A DNA stretch of 64,000 nt from Aurantiochytrium sp. KH105 (lineage: Eukaryota > Sar > Bigyra > Thraustochytrida > Thraustochytriidae). A program made the position numbers and the translations under genes. Positions 9,082-18,783 of this stretch are shown piece by piece; within the stretch, counting starts at the first letter, position 1; the number at the start of each line of letters is the position of its first letter. A model generated the notes under the pieces. That model was not told the origin of the DNA, made no database searches, and was given only the letters and a program-made list of their open reading frames with translations. The stretch covers positions 1-64,000 of the forward strand of contig BGKB01000046.1 in NCBI GenBank assembly GCA_003116975.1, read 5' to 3'.

Positions 9082-10929
9082 TCATTTAGCACGGACGGAG
9101 GCAACACTTTCGGCATTAGAGTCTGTATCCTCGTCCTCGTCCTGATTGACATCATCCTTGATGATGCCCTTGTCAATATCCTCGTCGGCATTCTTGTCTT
9201 CGTCGAAATCATCGTTGTCCTCGCCGACAGTCTTGCTGGCGATCTCTCCATGCGCGCTGGCGCTAGATGTGGCTGGAGTTTGGGCGTCAGACGGGGCATC
9301 GACATCATCCTTGACCGCGCTCAACGTGGTAGACTTTACATCCGTCTCGAGCGCGACACCCTCGTCCGTCACCGCAGAAAAGCTCGCGGCTTGGAGATCA
9401 GATAGGTGCTGTGTACAGTCATGAAGGTTGTGCGCATCGTCGGCATTTACGATGACGTATTGAAAAGACGTCGGCTCTGCCTTGGGCCGAAGCGCCGAGC
9501 AGTACCCATCCGGCAAATACACACCATACGTTTCATCAAACTTCGCTCTCGCAGCAAGTTCGGCGTCTACCAGCTCGAGCATCTTCGCCTGGTGCTCGCG
9601 CGCGAGCTCTTCTGCCTTGGCCAAGGACTCCCATCGTCGACGGAGCTCTGTTTCGGCTTCGGCCTGGGCATTTTGGAAATGATGATAAAATTCGTCAAGC
9701 TTGACAAATTCCTTCGACGCAAGATCCACCTCGCGCTGGGCATCCTGGCAAATCTGGAGCAGCCCCTCAGCCCGGGCGGCGACCTCGTGGCCCACTTGGA
9801 CTGCGGCTTCCACAGCCGCGTGAGCTTCAACAGGGTAGCGCTTTCGGGCCTGGGTCAGAACCTGCGACACCGTTTTGACGCGATCCACGGAGGCAGCCAT
9901 TCGTTTCAAACCACGCTTCATGTGCGCTTCGCAACGCGCTATACTTTGGCGCAGGTCGACGTGTGACTCGGAGTCTTGTTGCTGCTGTTGCTGCTGTTGC
10001 TGCTGCTGTTCCTGGAGATCATCGTGCTCTTCTACAGGGCCCGTTGACGCTGCTGCATCCGGCTGTGACGAAGTCTGGGTATGGGACTGCGCCATATTGC
10101 CGCCGCCTGGGGTCGTTATGTCGTTGTTGTTCTTCTTATTGTTGTTTTTGGCCATGGCTGCAAAATCGTGCGCAAGAAAGTCTCGCACAGGCCGAACAAG
10201 CTGAGCATCGGGCGGACCCAGCTCCGATGCATCGAGAAGATGGTCGTAGAAACCTGCAAGGCCAAACGAACCTCTCGACAAAACCTTGACAATCGCACCT
10301 TGCTCGTCGACCTCAGCAGAAACTTTTCGCATCCACTCTTCGAGGACGTCGAAGATTGTTGCAGCCTCGCCAAAAGACGATGAAGCCGGCGTAGTGTCTT
10401 CAATTCCCTGGACTGCCCGAAGCATATCTACCTCCAAAGCTGCCCGTTTCCGTTCCGAAAGCGCTTCCGCGGCGACGCGGACTTCTTCCACCTGCCGCAA
10501 GGCATCAGCGGCAAGGTCCTGAGCGGACTTGCGCAAATTTTCGATCTCCCGGGCATCGACAAAGTCCAGAAGCGACCCTTGGCCGCTCTCTGTATGCATG
10601 CCACCGCCTGCATTGGGTAGCCACGGCGGTAACGCCGTGGCGCCGAGGGCATCGAGGGTGATGCGCAAGCTTGAAAAGGCTTCGTCGCGGTCGTTGACCT
10701 CGGCTTCGGCAGCTTCTGCTCGCGACAGAGCATCACTTTTGCAACTCTCGAGCGTCTCGAGTGCGGCAATATCGCGCTGCGCGCCTGTGCGGATCTCCTC
10801 AATCCCGCCCTGCACGCGCACTCTCGTGCTACGGCTGTGCTCCAGCAGCGCATGGGCGTTGTTAACGACCTTGACACTAAAGTCATAGGCCGCCTTGGTG
10901 GCCCTCAGAAGCTCTTCGCGGCCGCTCAT
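9082..10929 (-). CDS. Coiled-coil protein with ATG17-like domain
   Basis: The 615-residue protein is almost entirely helical. Its N-terminal third resembles the ATG17/FIP200 scaffold domain of the autophagy-initiating ATG1/ULK1 complex: a first long helix with NNAHALLEHSRS, then LDALGATALPPWLP, then SLLDFVDAREIENLRKSA, which mirrors the fungal ATG17 pattern of a threonine/proline stretch followed by a LFDFVD-type segment. A glutamine run encoded by a CTG/CAG repeat (9978-10011) sits in a low-complexity linker. Another coiled coil follows, and the C-terminal 100 residues are highly acidic (Asp/Glu/Asn). The frame extends upstream to an ATG at 11037, but MSGREELL at 10929 begins the recognisable helix, so I chose it. 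The alternative is a generic coiled-coil protein with a chance match. Confidence 0.6.
   Translation of the reverse strand: MSGREELLRATKAAYDFSVKVVNNAHALLEHSRSTRVRVQGGIEEIRTGAQRDIAALETLESCKSDALSRAEAAEAEVNDRDEAFSSLRITLDALGATALPPWLPNAGGGMHTESGQGSLLDFVDAREIENLRKSAQDLAADALRQVEEVRVAAEALSERKRAALEVDMLRAVQGIEDTTPASSSFGEAATIFDVLEEWMRKVSAEVDEQGAIVKVLSRGSFGLAGFYDHLLDASELGPPDAQLVRPVRDFLAHDFAAMAKNNNKKNNNDITTPGGGNMAQSHTQTSSQPDAAASTGPVEEHDDLQEQQQQQQQQQQQDSESHVDLRQSIARCEAHMKRGLKRMAASVDRVKTVSQVLTQARKRYPVEAHAAVEAAVQVGHEVAARAEGLLQICQDAQREVDLASKEFVKLDEFYHHFQNAQAEAETELRRRWESLAKAEELAREHQAKMLELVDAELAARAKFDETYGVYLPDGYCSALRPKAEPTSFQYVIVNADDAHNLHDCTQHLSDLQAASFSAVTDEGVALETDVKSTTLSAVKDDVDAPSDAQTPATSSASAHGEIASKTVGEDNDDFDEDKNADEDIDKGIIKDDVNQDEDEDTDSNAESVASVRAK
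9978..10011 (-). repeat. CTG/CAG trinucleotide repeat (poly-Gln)
   Basis: A short imperfect CTG/CAG tract encodes a run of eleven or so glutamines in the linker of the ATG17-like protein. It is in frame and likely length-polymorphic. Confidence 0.85.
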
Positions 10930-11465
10930 CTTGACCTGCGCCCTTCCGCAGTCCTCGCGCGTCCCTTGTCTTGCCGTCAACGTGCGCTGGGCGCCGGGCG
11001 CCGGGCTCGCGCTCGCAGGAAAGAGTCTGCGAGGCAATTTCCGCCCACGGTTTTTCCTCCTCGTGGCGCCGCTACACGGGCCTTCGCCTCAACTTTGGCG
11101 CTGCAGGCCGTCGCGCGCCGTCCCAAGACGCCGACGCCCGCCTCGACACCGACACGGGTGCAGCACGCACGAGTCCTCGCGGCGCTCTCGGCGTTCTTGT
11201 CTTGCTTGCAAAAAAATACTCGCAGTCTCGTTTCGTATTCTCGTCGATTCTCGTAGGCCTACGTATGTATTATCATTATTATTATTAGGAGTCCAGACAA
11301 GAGCCATGTGCAGTGCAGTGCAGTGCGCTGGAAGGGCGATGAGACAAGGTGCTTTACTTCGACGGTGATTACGAAGACTTCTCAAAAGAGGCAACTCTAG
11401 AGGTCACAAGCAAGGGTCTAGAGAAGGTGATGTGTCCTCGCCGTAAAGCTTAGACTTATCGTTTT
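10930..11465. other. Intergenic region upstream of the ATG17-like gene
   Basis: This holds the 5' flank of the ATG17-like gene and the 3' flank of the lectin-like gene. An ATT repeat lies at about 11272-11287, followed by CAGTG repeats near 11312. A TAGGCCTA palindrome lies at about 11256-11263. No gene is seen. Confidence 0.6.
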
Positions 11466-12833
11466 CTATGCGCAATCGGCGTCATCGTGCGACTCGCAAA
11501 AGGTCCACGAGAGAATGTCGTGTGAAGCCCATGACCGACCCGTTGCAGACGTGAACCCAACAATGGCACGATTCTCCTCTAGGTCGAGAAAAGCGCTGAG
11601 ATTGATGGGAATCGCAACGAGCGGATGCGTGTTGTTGCCGTCAATAAATATTCCGAGGGTACCAAGACGATACCCCTCGCCGTTGTCGACAACATATGAC
11701 GTGCCAATTGTAGTTATCTGGAAGAAAGGAAGCAGATCCGTGTTGAGAAAGGGGTAGTACACAATGCGTGCAGAGTGTATTCGGCCGTCGGCAAGTGCTG
11801 TAGGTTGTGGAGAGCTCAGATGCAAAGCCTCTCGTGCAAGGAGCGTTTCCCCTGGCCCTGCGGCTAAGACAGTAACGTGGTCTTCGAAAGCATCGCCACG
11901 CTCTGCATTGTACCAGACGTCAAATTCGATCGCCAAAGCGTTTTGTAGGCCTCCAAAACCCAAGTCAGCACCGCCTTGTCCCAGGGCCGTGCGATCGCCA
12001 TCGTCTCCGTGAATGACAAACGCGAAACCGTCTCCGCCATGCACAGAACACGACTCGTATCGCTTCGAGGAGAAGCTAGCATCTCGAACGAGCGCGCAAG
12101 CTCGCGAAAGGTCGCTAATTTGAAAGTTGAATTTCGTACTAAAACCTTGGAGCACATTTGTTCCCTCATCACGCCAAACGGCTCCGGTCTCATTGGGCTG
12201 CGAGCTGGTCAAGCGTAGGCGGAGGGCGCAGTCGTCTGTTTCGAGGTCAGCAAAGCCCCCGAAAAAAGATTCGTCTCTGTGTCCAATGCCAGCGAGATTC
12301 GTCTCCATGTCGTCAGCGTCAGCCTCCCTGGCCGTCTCGACGCGCATGTCGCGAATAGTTTCTACTGTTTCGGTGAGGAGATGAAGCATGCTAGCAGGCG
12401 AGGTTTTCCCGTGCCGTGGCTGATACCCATAAGCCAGCTGGGATTGTGCGTCTGCGCCATCCTTTTCCTCACAGCTGCTCGTGATGGCATCGCCAAGGAA
12501 CAAGAGGCCGTCAGTCTGGTTAAAGTCGGCGTACTTGAATCCAAAGGAATCAGCTTCTCGCATGAGCTGGCACCACATCACAATGAGAAGTAGCAGCCGA
12601 CAAACAGCCTGGACATCGCGTGGCGAGGCGCGCAAGCATCTTCGTCTTTTCCTCTTCTCGGGCGTGCGACCGCCCGCTCGGTTGGCAAGTTTACCAGGCG
12701 CACTGGGCTTAGGCCCCATCTTCTTTCGGGTCTCTGATGGCGCTGACGTGCTCGTGTCAGCCATCGAAGAGGACGTAGTTAGCGCCGTGCGCGGCACAAA
12801 GCCTTCCCCGTGAGGATCTCCCTCGTCCATCAT
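11466..12833 (-). CDS. Membrane or secreted protein with L-type lectin-like domain
   Basis: The 455-residue protein starts at the first ATG of the frame; codons further upstream begin only at TTG. A basic N-terminal tail of about 75 residues precedes a hydrophobic stretch (about 76-92), which may be a signal anchor or, if a later Met is used, a signal peptide. The rest fits the legume/L-type lectin sandwich: FGFKYADF near 97, FSTKFNFQIS at 230-239, GGDGFAFVIH at 266-275 and ALAIEFDVWYN at 299-309, and a final strand ending WTFCES. An acidic insertion of about 70 residues (about 125-195) interrupts the first strands. The family binds glycans in secretion or at the cell surface. Sugar specificity and true start are uncertain. 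Confidence 0.75.
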   Translation of the reverse strand: MMDEGDPHGEGFVPRTALTTSSSMADTSTSAPSETRKKMGPKPSAPGKLANRAGGRTPEKRKRRRCLRASPRDVQAVCRLLLLIVMWCQLMREADSFGFKYADFNQTDGLLFLGDAITSSCEEKDGADAQSQLAYGYQPRHGKTSPASMLHLLTETVETIRDMRVETAREADADDMETNLAGIGHRDESFFGGFADLETDDCALRLRLTSSQPNETGAVWRDEGTNVLQGFSTKFNFQISDLSRACALVRDASFSSKRYESCSVHGGDGFAFVIHGDDGDRTALGQGGADLGFGGLQNALAIEFDVWYNAERGDAFEDHVTVLAAGPGETLLAREALHLSSPQPTALADGRIHSARIVYYPFLNTDLLPFFQITTIGTSYVVDNGEGYRLGTLGIFIDGNNTHPLVAIPINLSAFLDLEENRAIVGFTSATGRSWASHDILSWTFCESHDDADCA

Positions 12834-13397
12834 CTGTCCAGCCGAGAGCGCTCCGCAGGCCCTGGGCCCGACCGCGAGCAAGGCCAAAGCTCGTTCTTTT
12901 GACTTTGACCGTTGACGGTGTTCCAACGCAGAGGCTCGGCTCTCTCAGTCAGCATCAGCTTTATGTTCGGGGACACACTGTGGAAAGAGAGAGGAGTAGG
13001 CCTAAGAACAGCGAGACTAGGCCGAGACCTTGTTGATGGAAGCGGAACTTTGAGAAGAAGTTGGGTCGGGCAACCAATCCAGACTATGATCGACTGCCTG
13101 TCAAAACGAAAAGGAGATTGTCTTCTTCTGTAAGAGAATGGGCATCTTGAGCGGTTAATGTGAAGTCTGACTCGGAAGAGACAGAAATTTGAGGCACGAA
13201 GGAATCGTATCAATTGCGAGGCTGTCTGTAGGACCTCGTGACTTTTCAGACTGTCTTCCTCGCGATCTTACAAACACACGCACACAAAAAAGAAAAAGAA
13301 CAGAAAACAAGCCAAGAAGGAAACAATTGGAGCGCAAGCAAAAAAGCAAAGAAAGAGTCCAGGTGGCTCGATACATCTAGCGTCTATAAATCGGTAA
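12834..13397. other. Intergenic region between lectin-like and CCT7 genes
   Basis: This is the promoter side of the lectin-like gene and the 3' flank of CCT7. It includes a TAGGCCTA palindrome near 13001 and an A-rich stretch around 13285-13350. No frame here shows a domain. Confidence 0.6.
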
Positions 13398-15155
13398 TTA
13401 CTTTCCGCCACGGCCCTTCATCATGCGCACGCCGCGACCTCCCATGGCTTGACCCATGCCGCGAAGACCCTGTCCGCCCATAGCCTGAGACATGGGCATA
13501 CCACCACCTCGGCCGCCCATCTGGCCGCGCTGCTGCATCTGCGCCTGCTCCGACTGCGGGTTGCGCACGGTCTCGTCAACAGAGAGAATTAGGCATGCAG
13601 CCTCGGCAGCAGAGGCAATGGAGTTAATCTTGTTGGCCGAAGGCTCCCAGACGTTAGACTTGAAGGTGTCGCAAATGCCCGCAGCGTTGACGTCGACGCC
13701 AAACCAGAGCCCCTCCTCGGGCTCCTCAAAGTGCTTCTTGCGCAGCTGATTGAGAATGTCAGTGGAATCAAGGCCAGCGTTGTCGCAAAGCTGGCGCGGA
13801 ATCTTCTCGAGCGCCTTGGCAAAAGCGGTCATCACGAGCTGCTGCTTGCCCTCAATAGTGCGCGCCTGCGCTCGAAGGTAACGCGAGAGCTCCATCTCGA
13901 CGGCGCCACCACCCGCAACGACGCTCGAGTTCTCCATGGTACGCTTGACAACCATGAGCGCGTCATGCAGCGAACGGTGGGCTTCCTCGACGAACTGCTC
14001 CGAGCCTCCACGAATGACAATTGTGCACGAGGTGGTAGCCGAGCACTCGGTAAAGTAGTTGAAACGCTCGCCACCGACCTGGTTCTCTTCAAAGAGGCCG
14101 CAGTTGCCAATGGCAGACTCCGGAATATCATTGGTGCTGGTGAGCATCTGCGCGCCCGTGGCGCGCGCCACGCGCTCCATGTCGTCATCAGAGACGCGAC
14201 CCGCGCAAAACATCTCGCGGTCGGCAAAGTACTGGGTGGCCAGATCTCCGATGGGCAGTTTGGAGAGGACGACATTGGCGCCGGACTTGACGCACTGGTC
14301 GAGCTTGTCATAAATGATCTTCCACTCGGCGTCAACAATGCTCTGGTACAGCGAGGGGTCTTCAATTCGGACCTCGGCGTTCTCCTTTTCGCTCTTGAGC
14401 TCGAGCTCGACGTTGAGCAAGAGGACCTTGGGATTCTTGATGTGTTTGGGCTGCTGCTCGAAACCGGCGTAGGAAAAGGTCTTTTTGAAGGCGACACCAC
14501 GCACGAGGTGCGACTCCATGACGGAACCACCCGTGACCTTTTTGATGCCAACATGCTTGAGGTCAAGGTCGTCCTTTTTGAGAAGACCGACGGCGTCGAC
14601 GGCCATGGGCGCAAAGAGAGACTTGTAGGCGCAAATGAGCTTGGAGTTTAGTGCCGTGCCGGCGACTCGCTCCAAGAGCACGCGGGCGCCGTCCTCGCCG
14701 GCATCCTTGAGGTCAGCGACGCCGACCTTGAGCTCCTCGAGGCGGTTCACGGCCAAGAGGGCAGCCTTGCGGTAACCGGCAATGAGGATCTGCGGGTGCA
14801 CGCCGTCCTCGAGAAAGGTCTTGCACTCGTTGAGCAGCTCGCACGCAATGAGGGTCACGCTGGTGGTGCCGTCGCCGACCTCAACGTCCTGGGACTTGGC
14901 AATGTCGACGAGGGCGCGCGCCGCCGGGTGGACGATGTCCAGGAGCTTGAGGATCTCGGCGCCGTCGTTGCTGATGGTCGCCTTTCCGGCGCCGCTGTAC
15001 AGCAGTTTGTCGGCGCCCATGGGGCCCAGGGTGGTCGCCACGATCTCCCCGACCGCATAGCAGGCGTTAATGTTCGAGATAAGCTGGGCCGTGCCTTGCG
15101 AGGTGTCCGTGCCCTCGCGGAGCAGGATCACGCTCGGCTGCATGAAGTGCGACAT
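13398..15155 (-). CDS. CCT7: T-complex chaperonin subunit eta
   Basis: The 585-residue protein is one of the eight subunits of the cytosolic TRiC/CCT chaperonin that folds actin, tubulin and many WD proteins using ATP. It matches the eta subunit along its length: [15 protein letters not shown] at the N-terminus, [11 protein letters not shown] at 41-51, [12 protein letters not shown] at 63-74, the ATPase motif GDGTTSVT starting at 94, and the C-terminal [10 protein letters not shown] and IDT/CD-type region. The extra length over the usual 540-560 residues is a glycine/arginine/methionine-rich tail. Strong use of C- and G-ending codons suggests high expression. A near-consensus heat-shock palindrome lies about 500 bases upstream. 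TXNDC9 and PFDN6, cofactors of CCT, are encoded elsewhere in the window. No intron is seen. Confidence 0.97.
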   Translation of the reverse strand: MSHFMQPSVILLREGTDTSQGTAQLISNINACYAVGEIVATTLGPMGADKLLYSGAGKATISNDGAEILKLLDIVHPAARALVDIAKSQDVEVGDGTTSVTLIACELLNECKTFLEDGVHPQILIAGYRKAALLAVNRLEELKVGVADLKDAGEDGARVLLERVAGTALNSKLICAYKSLFAPMAVDAVGLLKKDDLDLKHVGIKKVTGGSVMESHLVRGVAFKKTFSYAGFEQQPKHIKNPKVLLLNVELELKSEKENAEVRIEDPSLYQSIVDAEWKIIYDKLDQCVKSGANVVLSKLPIGDLATQYFADREMFCAGRVSDDDMERVARATGAQMLTSTNDIPESAIGNCGLFEENQVGGERFNYFTECSATTSCTIVIRGGSEQFVEEAHRSLHDALMVVKRTMENSSVVAGGGAVEMELSRYLRAQARTIEGKQQLVMTAFAKALEKIPRQLCDNAGLDSTDILNQLRKKHFEEPEEGLWFGVDVNAAGICDTFKSNVWEPSANKINSIASAAEAACLILSVDETVRNPQSEQAQMQQRGQMGGRGGGMPMSQAMGGQGLRGMGQAMGGRGVRMMKGRGGK

Positions 15156-17171
15156 CTCTGCTCCCTCTTCAGCTGCCTTGTCTCGGGCCTCGGCTGCGCG
15201 TCTACGAGCGCCTTCTCCGCGTCCTTGTCGCGCGCGCTCTTCTTTCTACCCGTCGACGCCGATGAAAGATCGATCTCGCCAACGACCGGTCGGTCGGTCG
15301 CTCGGTCGGCGGACTGCGCGAGCGGGCGAGCAGCCGGGCAGGCGGTGCTGGCTGGCTGGCTGGTTGACGGGCGAGGGCGCGCGGAGGCGGCGTTCGGTCG
15401 GTGCCTGGGCGCGCGGGAACGGACGAGCGAAGCGGGCGCTGCGGCGGCAGAGCGGGGCGGGCGCCGTTGGTGGTCTGCCCCAACGTAGTTAGATTTGCCG
15501 CACTGCCGCGCCCTGCTATAACCCACTTGCGCCCGCCGCCCCAAGTCGCCTATCCGCGCCCCTCCCAAGTGCGCATTGCGCCGCCGCGACTGTTGCAAAA
15601 AGATGGAAAATCAAAGACAAAAAAAACAGCAAAAATCAAGCAACGGTTGGGACCTTCCGGAAGGTCCTGATCTGCGGTACCAATCATGATATCCTCTATT
15701 ACCGTTGACCCTCAGTAATGTAGTATATCCTCTATCTTCCAGACGGCGGATACTTTTCTGCAAGATGAAGAAAAACATGAAAAAAAGGAAAGAAAAAAGC
15801 CTGAGGGGATGGCGTCGTCGCGGGATGAGCGGGACTGCGACGAGCCTATACCTTCTCTCGCACCGCGCACACGCAGGCTGCTCCGTTCCGCAGCGGCTGC
15901 GGCTTGCATCATATGCACGGTATACAGGCCTGACCTCGTGGCAGGAAAGCTTCTCTCCCCGGTAACAGCAAGTATGAGTTGGTTAGTCATATATAGCCGG
16001 TGGCCGGCCGGCCGCTCGCTGCGGTGCCGCTGCTTCGAGTCGGCCTGCGCCTGCATCCTAGGCGCCCGCCACCGGAAACGCTAGTCCACTCCGGGCGGGG
16101 GTGTGCGTGCCTCGCTGTCGCGTGTGCGGGTGTGCGCAGTGTGCATTCCATCCCTTTCTTTGCGCCCGCTACGGTCGCAAAATGCCCCGTCCCTCCAACA
16201 AGTCTGCCTCTGTGTTTGCTTCTGCACGCAGTCGTTGCATCTGGCTGGCTGGCCGCTCCGGCAGGCAGTAGTGGCCTTGGTGGCAGGAGCTCCTCCTCCC
16301 TCGCCCATCCTCGGGGCCGGAGGGAGCCTGGCGGCTGCCTGCGACCGGCCGCAGCGGCCGCCAGGGAGGTCTCGCCTCGCGTCACGGACGAAGATCGCGG
16401 CCGCGGGAGGAGCCCCGAGGCGGCGGCAGCGTCCTGGCCGAGGCAGGTGCGAGCTCCGACCGAGGCCTTGCTTTCCAGAAACAGAACATGCATGCCCTTG
16501 CCTTCGATTAGTGATCGACACAAGCGAGCTTCGAATAAACAAGCAACCTGAGTCGAATTCGAGTGCTGATGAACGAAGCACGTGCCGCGCGTGTGCACAC
16601 TCAAGCCCCGCTGTGGGGGCTTCCGCCCTCACACGCCACTGTCCCATACTACTGACGGCGTCGCGTTCCCTCCTCCGACCGTGGACTAAAAAGATATGTC
16701 CCCTGACGCGTCACTGGCTGTCGCGCGCGGCGGCTTCGCCTGCTTACGCCTTGTGCGGGGGCGCCGGGCACGCGCGTCGGGGCAGAAAGTTTAGGCTGCG
16801 AGGTTGGATCCCCACTGCGACCTTCGCCACTGCCTCTAGCCGGGCGGCACGTGCTCTGTGCACAGTCTAGACATCAGCCGTATGTCCAGTGTAGGCCGCA
16901 GTCCAATCTCGAAGGGGGAATGAACGGGGCGCGAGAATTGACTGTATGAATAACATGGGGAAGGAGGCTGCGAGAGAAAGTAAGGCGCAGCAAGATGGAC
17001 GTGGCGGAGGCGGCGCAGGACAGCCTGCCAAACCCGCAACAGAAGCACTCTCTGCCGCACGCCGACCTCGTTGCAGCACAGTAGACGCAAGCCAGCCAAC
17101 CAAACAGCCAGCCAGCCAGCCAGCCAGCCAGCAGCCGCCGCCGCGACTTTCTCGCGCCCAGACCAGACACG
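15156..17171. other. Two-kilobase divergent intergenic region
   Basis: The divergent CCT7 (-) and EF-hand (+) genes share this region. It contains a CACTTGCG element at 15524, a perfect 18-bp palindrome at 15650-15667, an 11-bp direct repeat ATATCCTCTAT at 15689 and 15725, and an AGCC repeat at about 17105-17140 in the EF-hand leader. The middle part (15980-16870) is GC-rich, with several long frames on both strands that show no domain and look compositional. I support no gene here. Confidence 0.55.
15650..15667. promoter_or_regulatory. Perfect 18-bp palindrome resembling a heat-shock element
   Basis: The sequence GGACCTTCCGGAAGGTCC reads identically on both strands. Its core TTCCGGAA is a tail-to-tail TTCnnGAA heat-shock-factor unit, and the flanking GGA and TCC are one base from further GAA and TTC units in the correct five-base spacing. 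It lies 495 bases upstream of the CCT7 ATG and about 1.5 kb from the EF-hand gene. The sequence is direct observation; the function is inference. Confidence 0.45.
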
Positions 17172-18137
17172 ATGGCCGCCTTCACTGATGACGACGAGGT
17201 CTTCCTTGAGAAGTTCAAGGACCTCCAGGCGGAGCCCATTGACGAGCAGCGCGACGTCTTCACACGTAAGTTGACCCGGACGCGCGCATGTGCGGCCGAG
17301 CGCAAGCCTAGCTGCACCAGGCAGAGATTACTTCCGCACGCTCGTACGACTCGATGCATTGCATGAATGAATCACTAACTGACCGACTGCTACAACGTGT
17401 ATACAGGCCGCTTCGTGTTCTCGCTGGGCGATAGGTACTCGGAGGTCTTCGACCTCGCGACCGCCTTCAAGGAGGCGTGCACCGCGGACGAGGGCGGTGA
17501 GACCCTCAGCGCGGCCGGTGCTGCCAACTTTTTCCAGCAGAACGGCAAGACTCGCACGGCCATCCAGCGCAAGAGCGAGCTCAAGGACGTCGACATCAAC
17601 CAGGATGGCCGCACCTCCTTCATTGAGTACCTCCTTCTTCACTACAAGATCATGATCCTCACAGAGTACTTTGCGCGCCACCACATGGAGCCCGATGTCG
17701 ACATGGATAACGATGGCGTCGGCGTCACTGGCGTCGGCGAGCGCCTCGTCCAGGAGCTCTTCTCCGTGCCCCAGGGCCTTGACCCGGAGCTCGAGAAGAT
17801 GATGGAGGAATTCTCCATCGAGCACGCCAAGCGCAAGGCCAAGATTGCCGACCTCGAGGAGAAGGTCGCCGCCGGCGGTGTCAAGGGTATGGCTGCCAAG
17901 AACACCCTCACCCAGCTCCAGCAGGAGGATCAGACCGCGATGCACGCCATTGAGGCTCGCATTGCCGCCGCCGTCAAGAAGGCCGTCGCCAAGGCTCGCA
18001 AGGAGCTCGACGCCAAGACCGCCGGTGCCGTTACTGACGGCGAGGCTGCCCGCGTTGCTGGTCGCAGCAAGCTCGCCGAGAAGGCGTCCATGTTCGGCAA
18101 GCGCGTCTCCCAGCGCCTCAGCCTCGGTCGCAAATAA
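17172..18137 (+). CDS. EF-hand coiled-coil protein, one intron
   Basis: Exons 17172-17265 and 17407-18137 join in phase 1 to give 274 residues. Exon 1 supplies MAAFTDDDEVFLEKFKDL and exon 2 continues RRFVFSLGDRYSEVF. One canonical EF-hand loop, DINQDGRTSFIE, lies at 94-105. A second acidic loop, DVDMDNDGVG, near residue 130 lacks the final glutamate. The C-terminal 120 residues are an alanine/lysine/glutamate-rich coiled coil ending in a basic, serine-containing tail. Codon use is extremely biased to C-ending codons, more than in most neighbours, so high expression is likely. I do not recognise an orthologue; calcium-regulated binding to a filament or membrane partner is a guess. Confidence 0.85.
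17266..17406 (+). other. Spliceosomal intron of the EF-hand gene
   Basis: The 141-nt intron has a GTAAGTTG donor and an ATACAG acceptor. A strong branch-site candidate, CACTAACTGAC, lies about 30 bases before the acceptor. Removing it joins the two frames without loss, which supports the boundaries. Confidence 0.88.
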
Positions 18138-18783
18138 AACCGCATTCACTTTCTCGTACAATTCCTTGCGCCGCTTCACGTCATACCGTATCTGTGGGAG
18201 GAACGTGAGACATCTCCGGTGACCACAGCGTCCCTACGGTGGCCCCAACGATTATGAAAATCAATAGCTGTAAGACCATACTACACATGTGTTCCTCTTT
18301 TTGGATCATCTCTTCTGGGCAAGCAAGCTAGCAACTGCCCCACGACAAATAGCACTACACGCGCCCAACGGTTAGCCACCTGTTGGATGAGGCGGCCGGT
18401 TGCCAAGCCGTTTGTCAACGCTCCTGCCAACCGCTTCGTCACGGAAATGTAGCGCATGGATGCTCGAGCCGATCAGTTTGCAAAAGGTGTGGTGGTATAC
18501 TATTATGGTACAGTATACTCGGTAGAAAACAGCGCCGTGCCATCTTTCTCAAAATGGAACCTTTCCCAAGAAGCAACCCTTCGGCAATGCCTTCAGGCGT
18601 GGTCATCGCACCGACCGTGCGACTTTCAATTAAATTTGTGAAATAATGCACAAACAGCTGAATCGGCATTGTTGTTGCAAGCATCCCCTTTCATTGATTC
18701 TGTAACCTCACAAATCAAGTCCACGGCATCCGTTCCATCACTACGTCAAGCTCAGTCCTTCTCTTAGAAAATAGAAACAATGT
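18138..18783. other. Intergenic 3' regions of convergent genes
   Basis: This lies between the convergent EF-hand and COQ2 genes and should carry both 3' untranslated regions. A small inverted repeat, GTATACT at 18495 and AGTATAC at 18512 around a 10-base loop, is the only structure seen. No gene is supported. Confidence 0.6.

Noticed and set aside
7982-9145. 387-codon plus-strand frame
   Set aside because: It is antisense to the DHHC gene and continues through GC-rich repeats; no domain is seen.
13731-14651. 306-codon plus-strand frame
   Set aside because: It is antisense to CCT7; its Val/Leu/Gly/Asp composition is the mirror of the strongly biased chaperonin codons.
17328-18179. 283-codon minus-strand frame
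   Set aside because: It is antisense to the biased exon 2 of the EF-hand gene and has the same mirror composition.
18495-18518. Seven-base hairpin GTATACT/AGTATAC
   Set aside because: The stem is short and AT-rich and is not placed to act as a clear regulatory or RNA structure.
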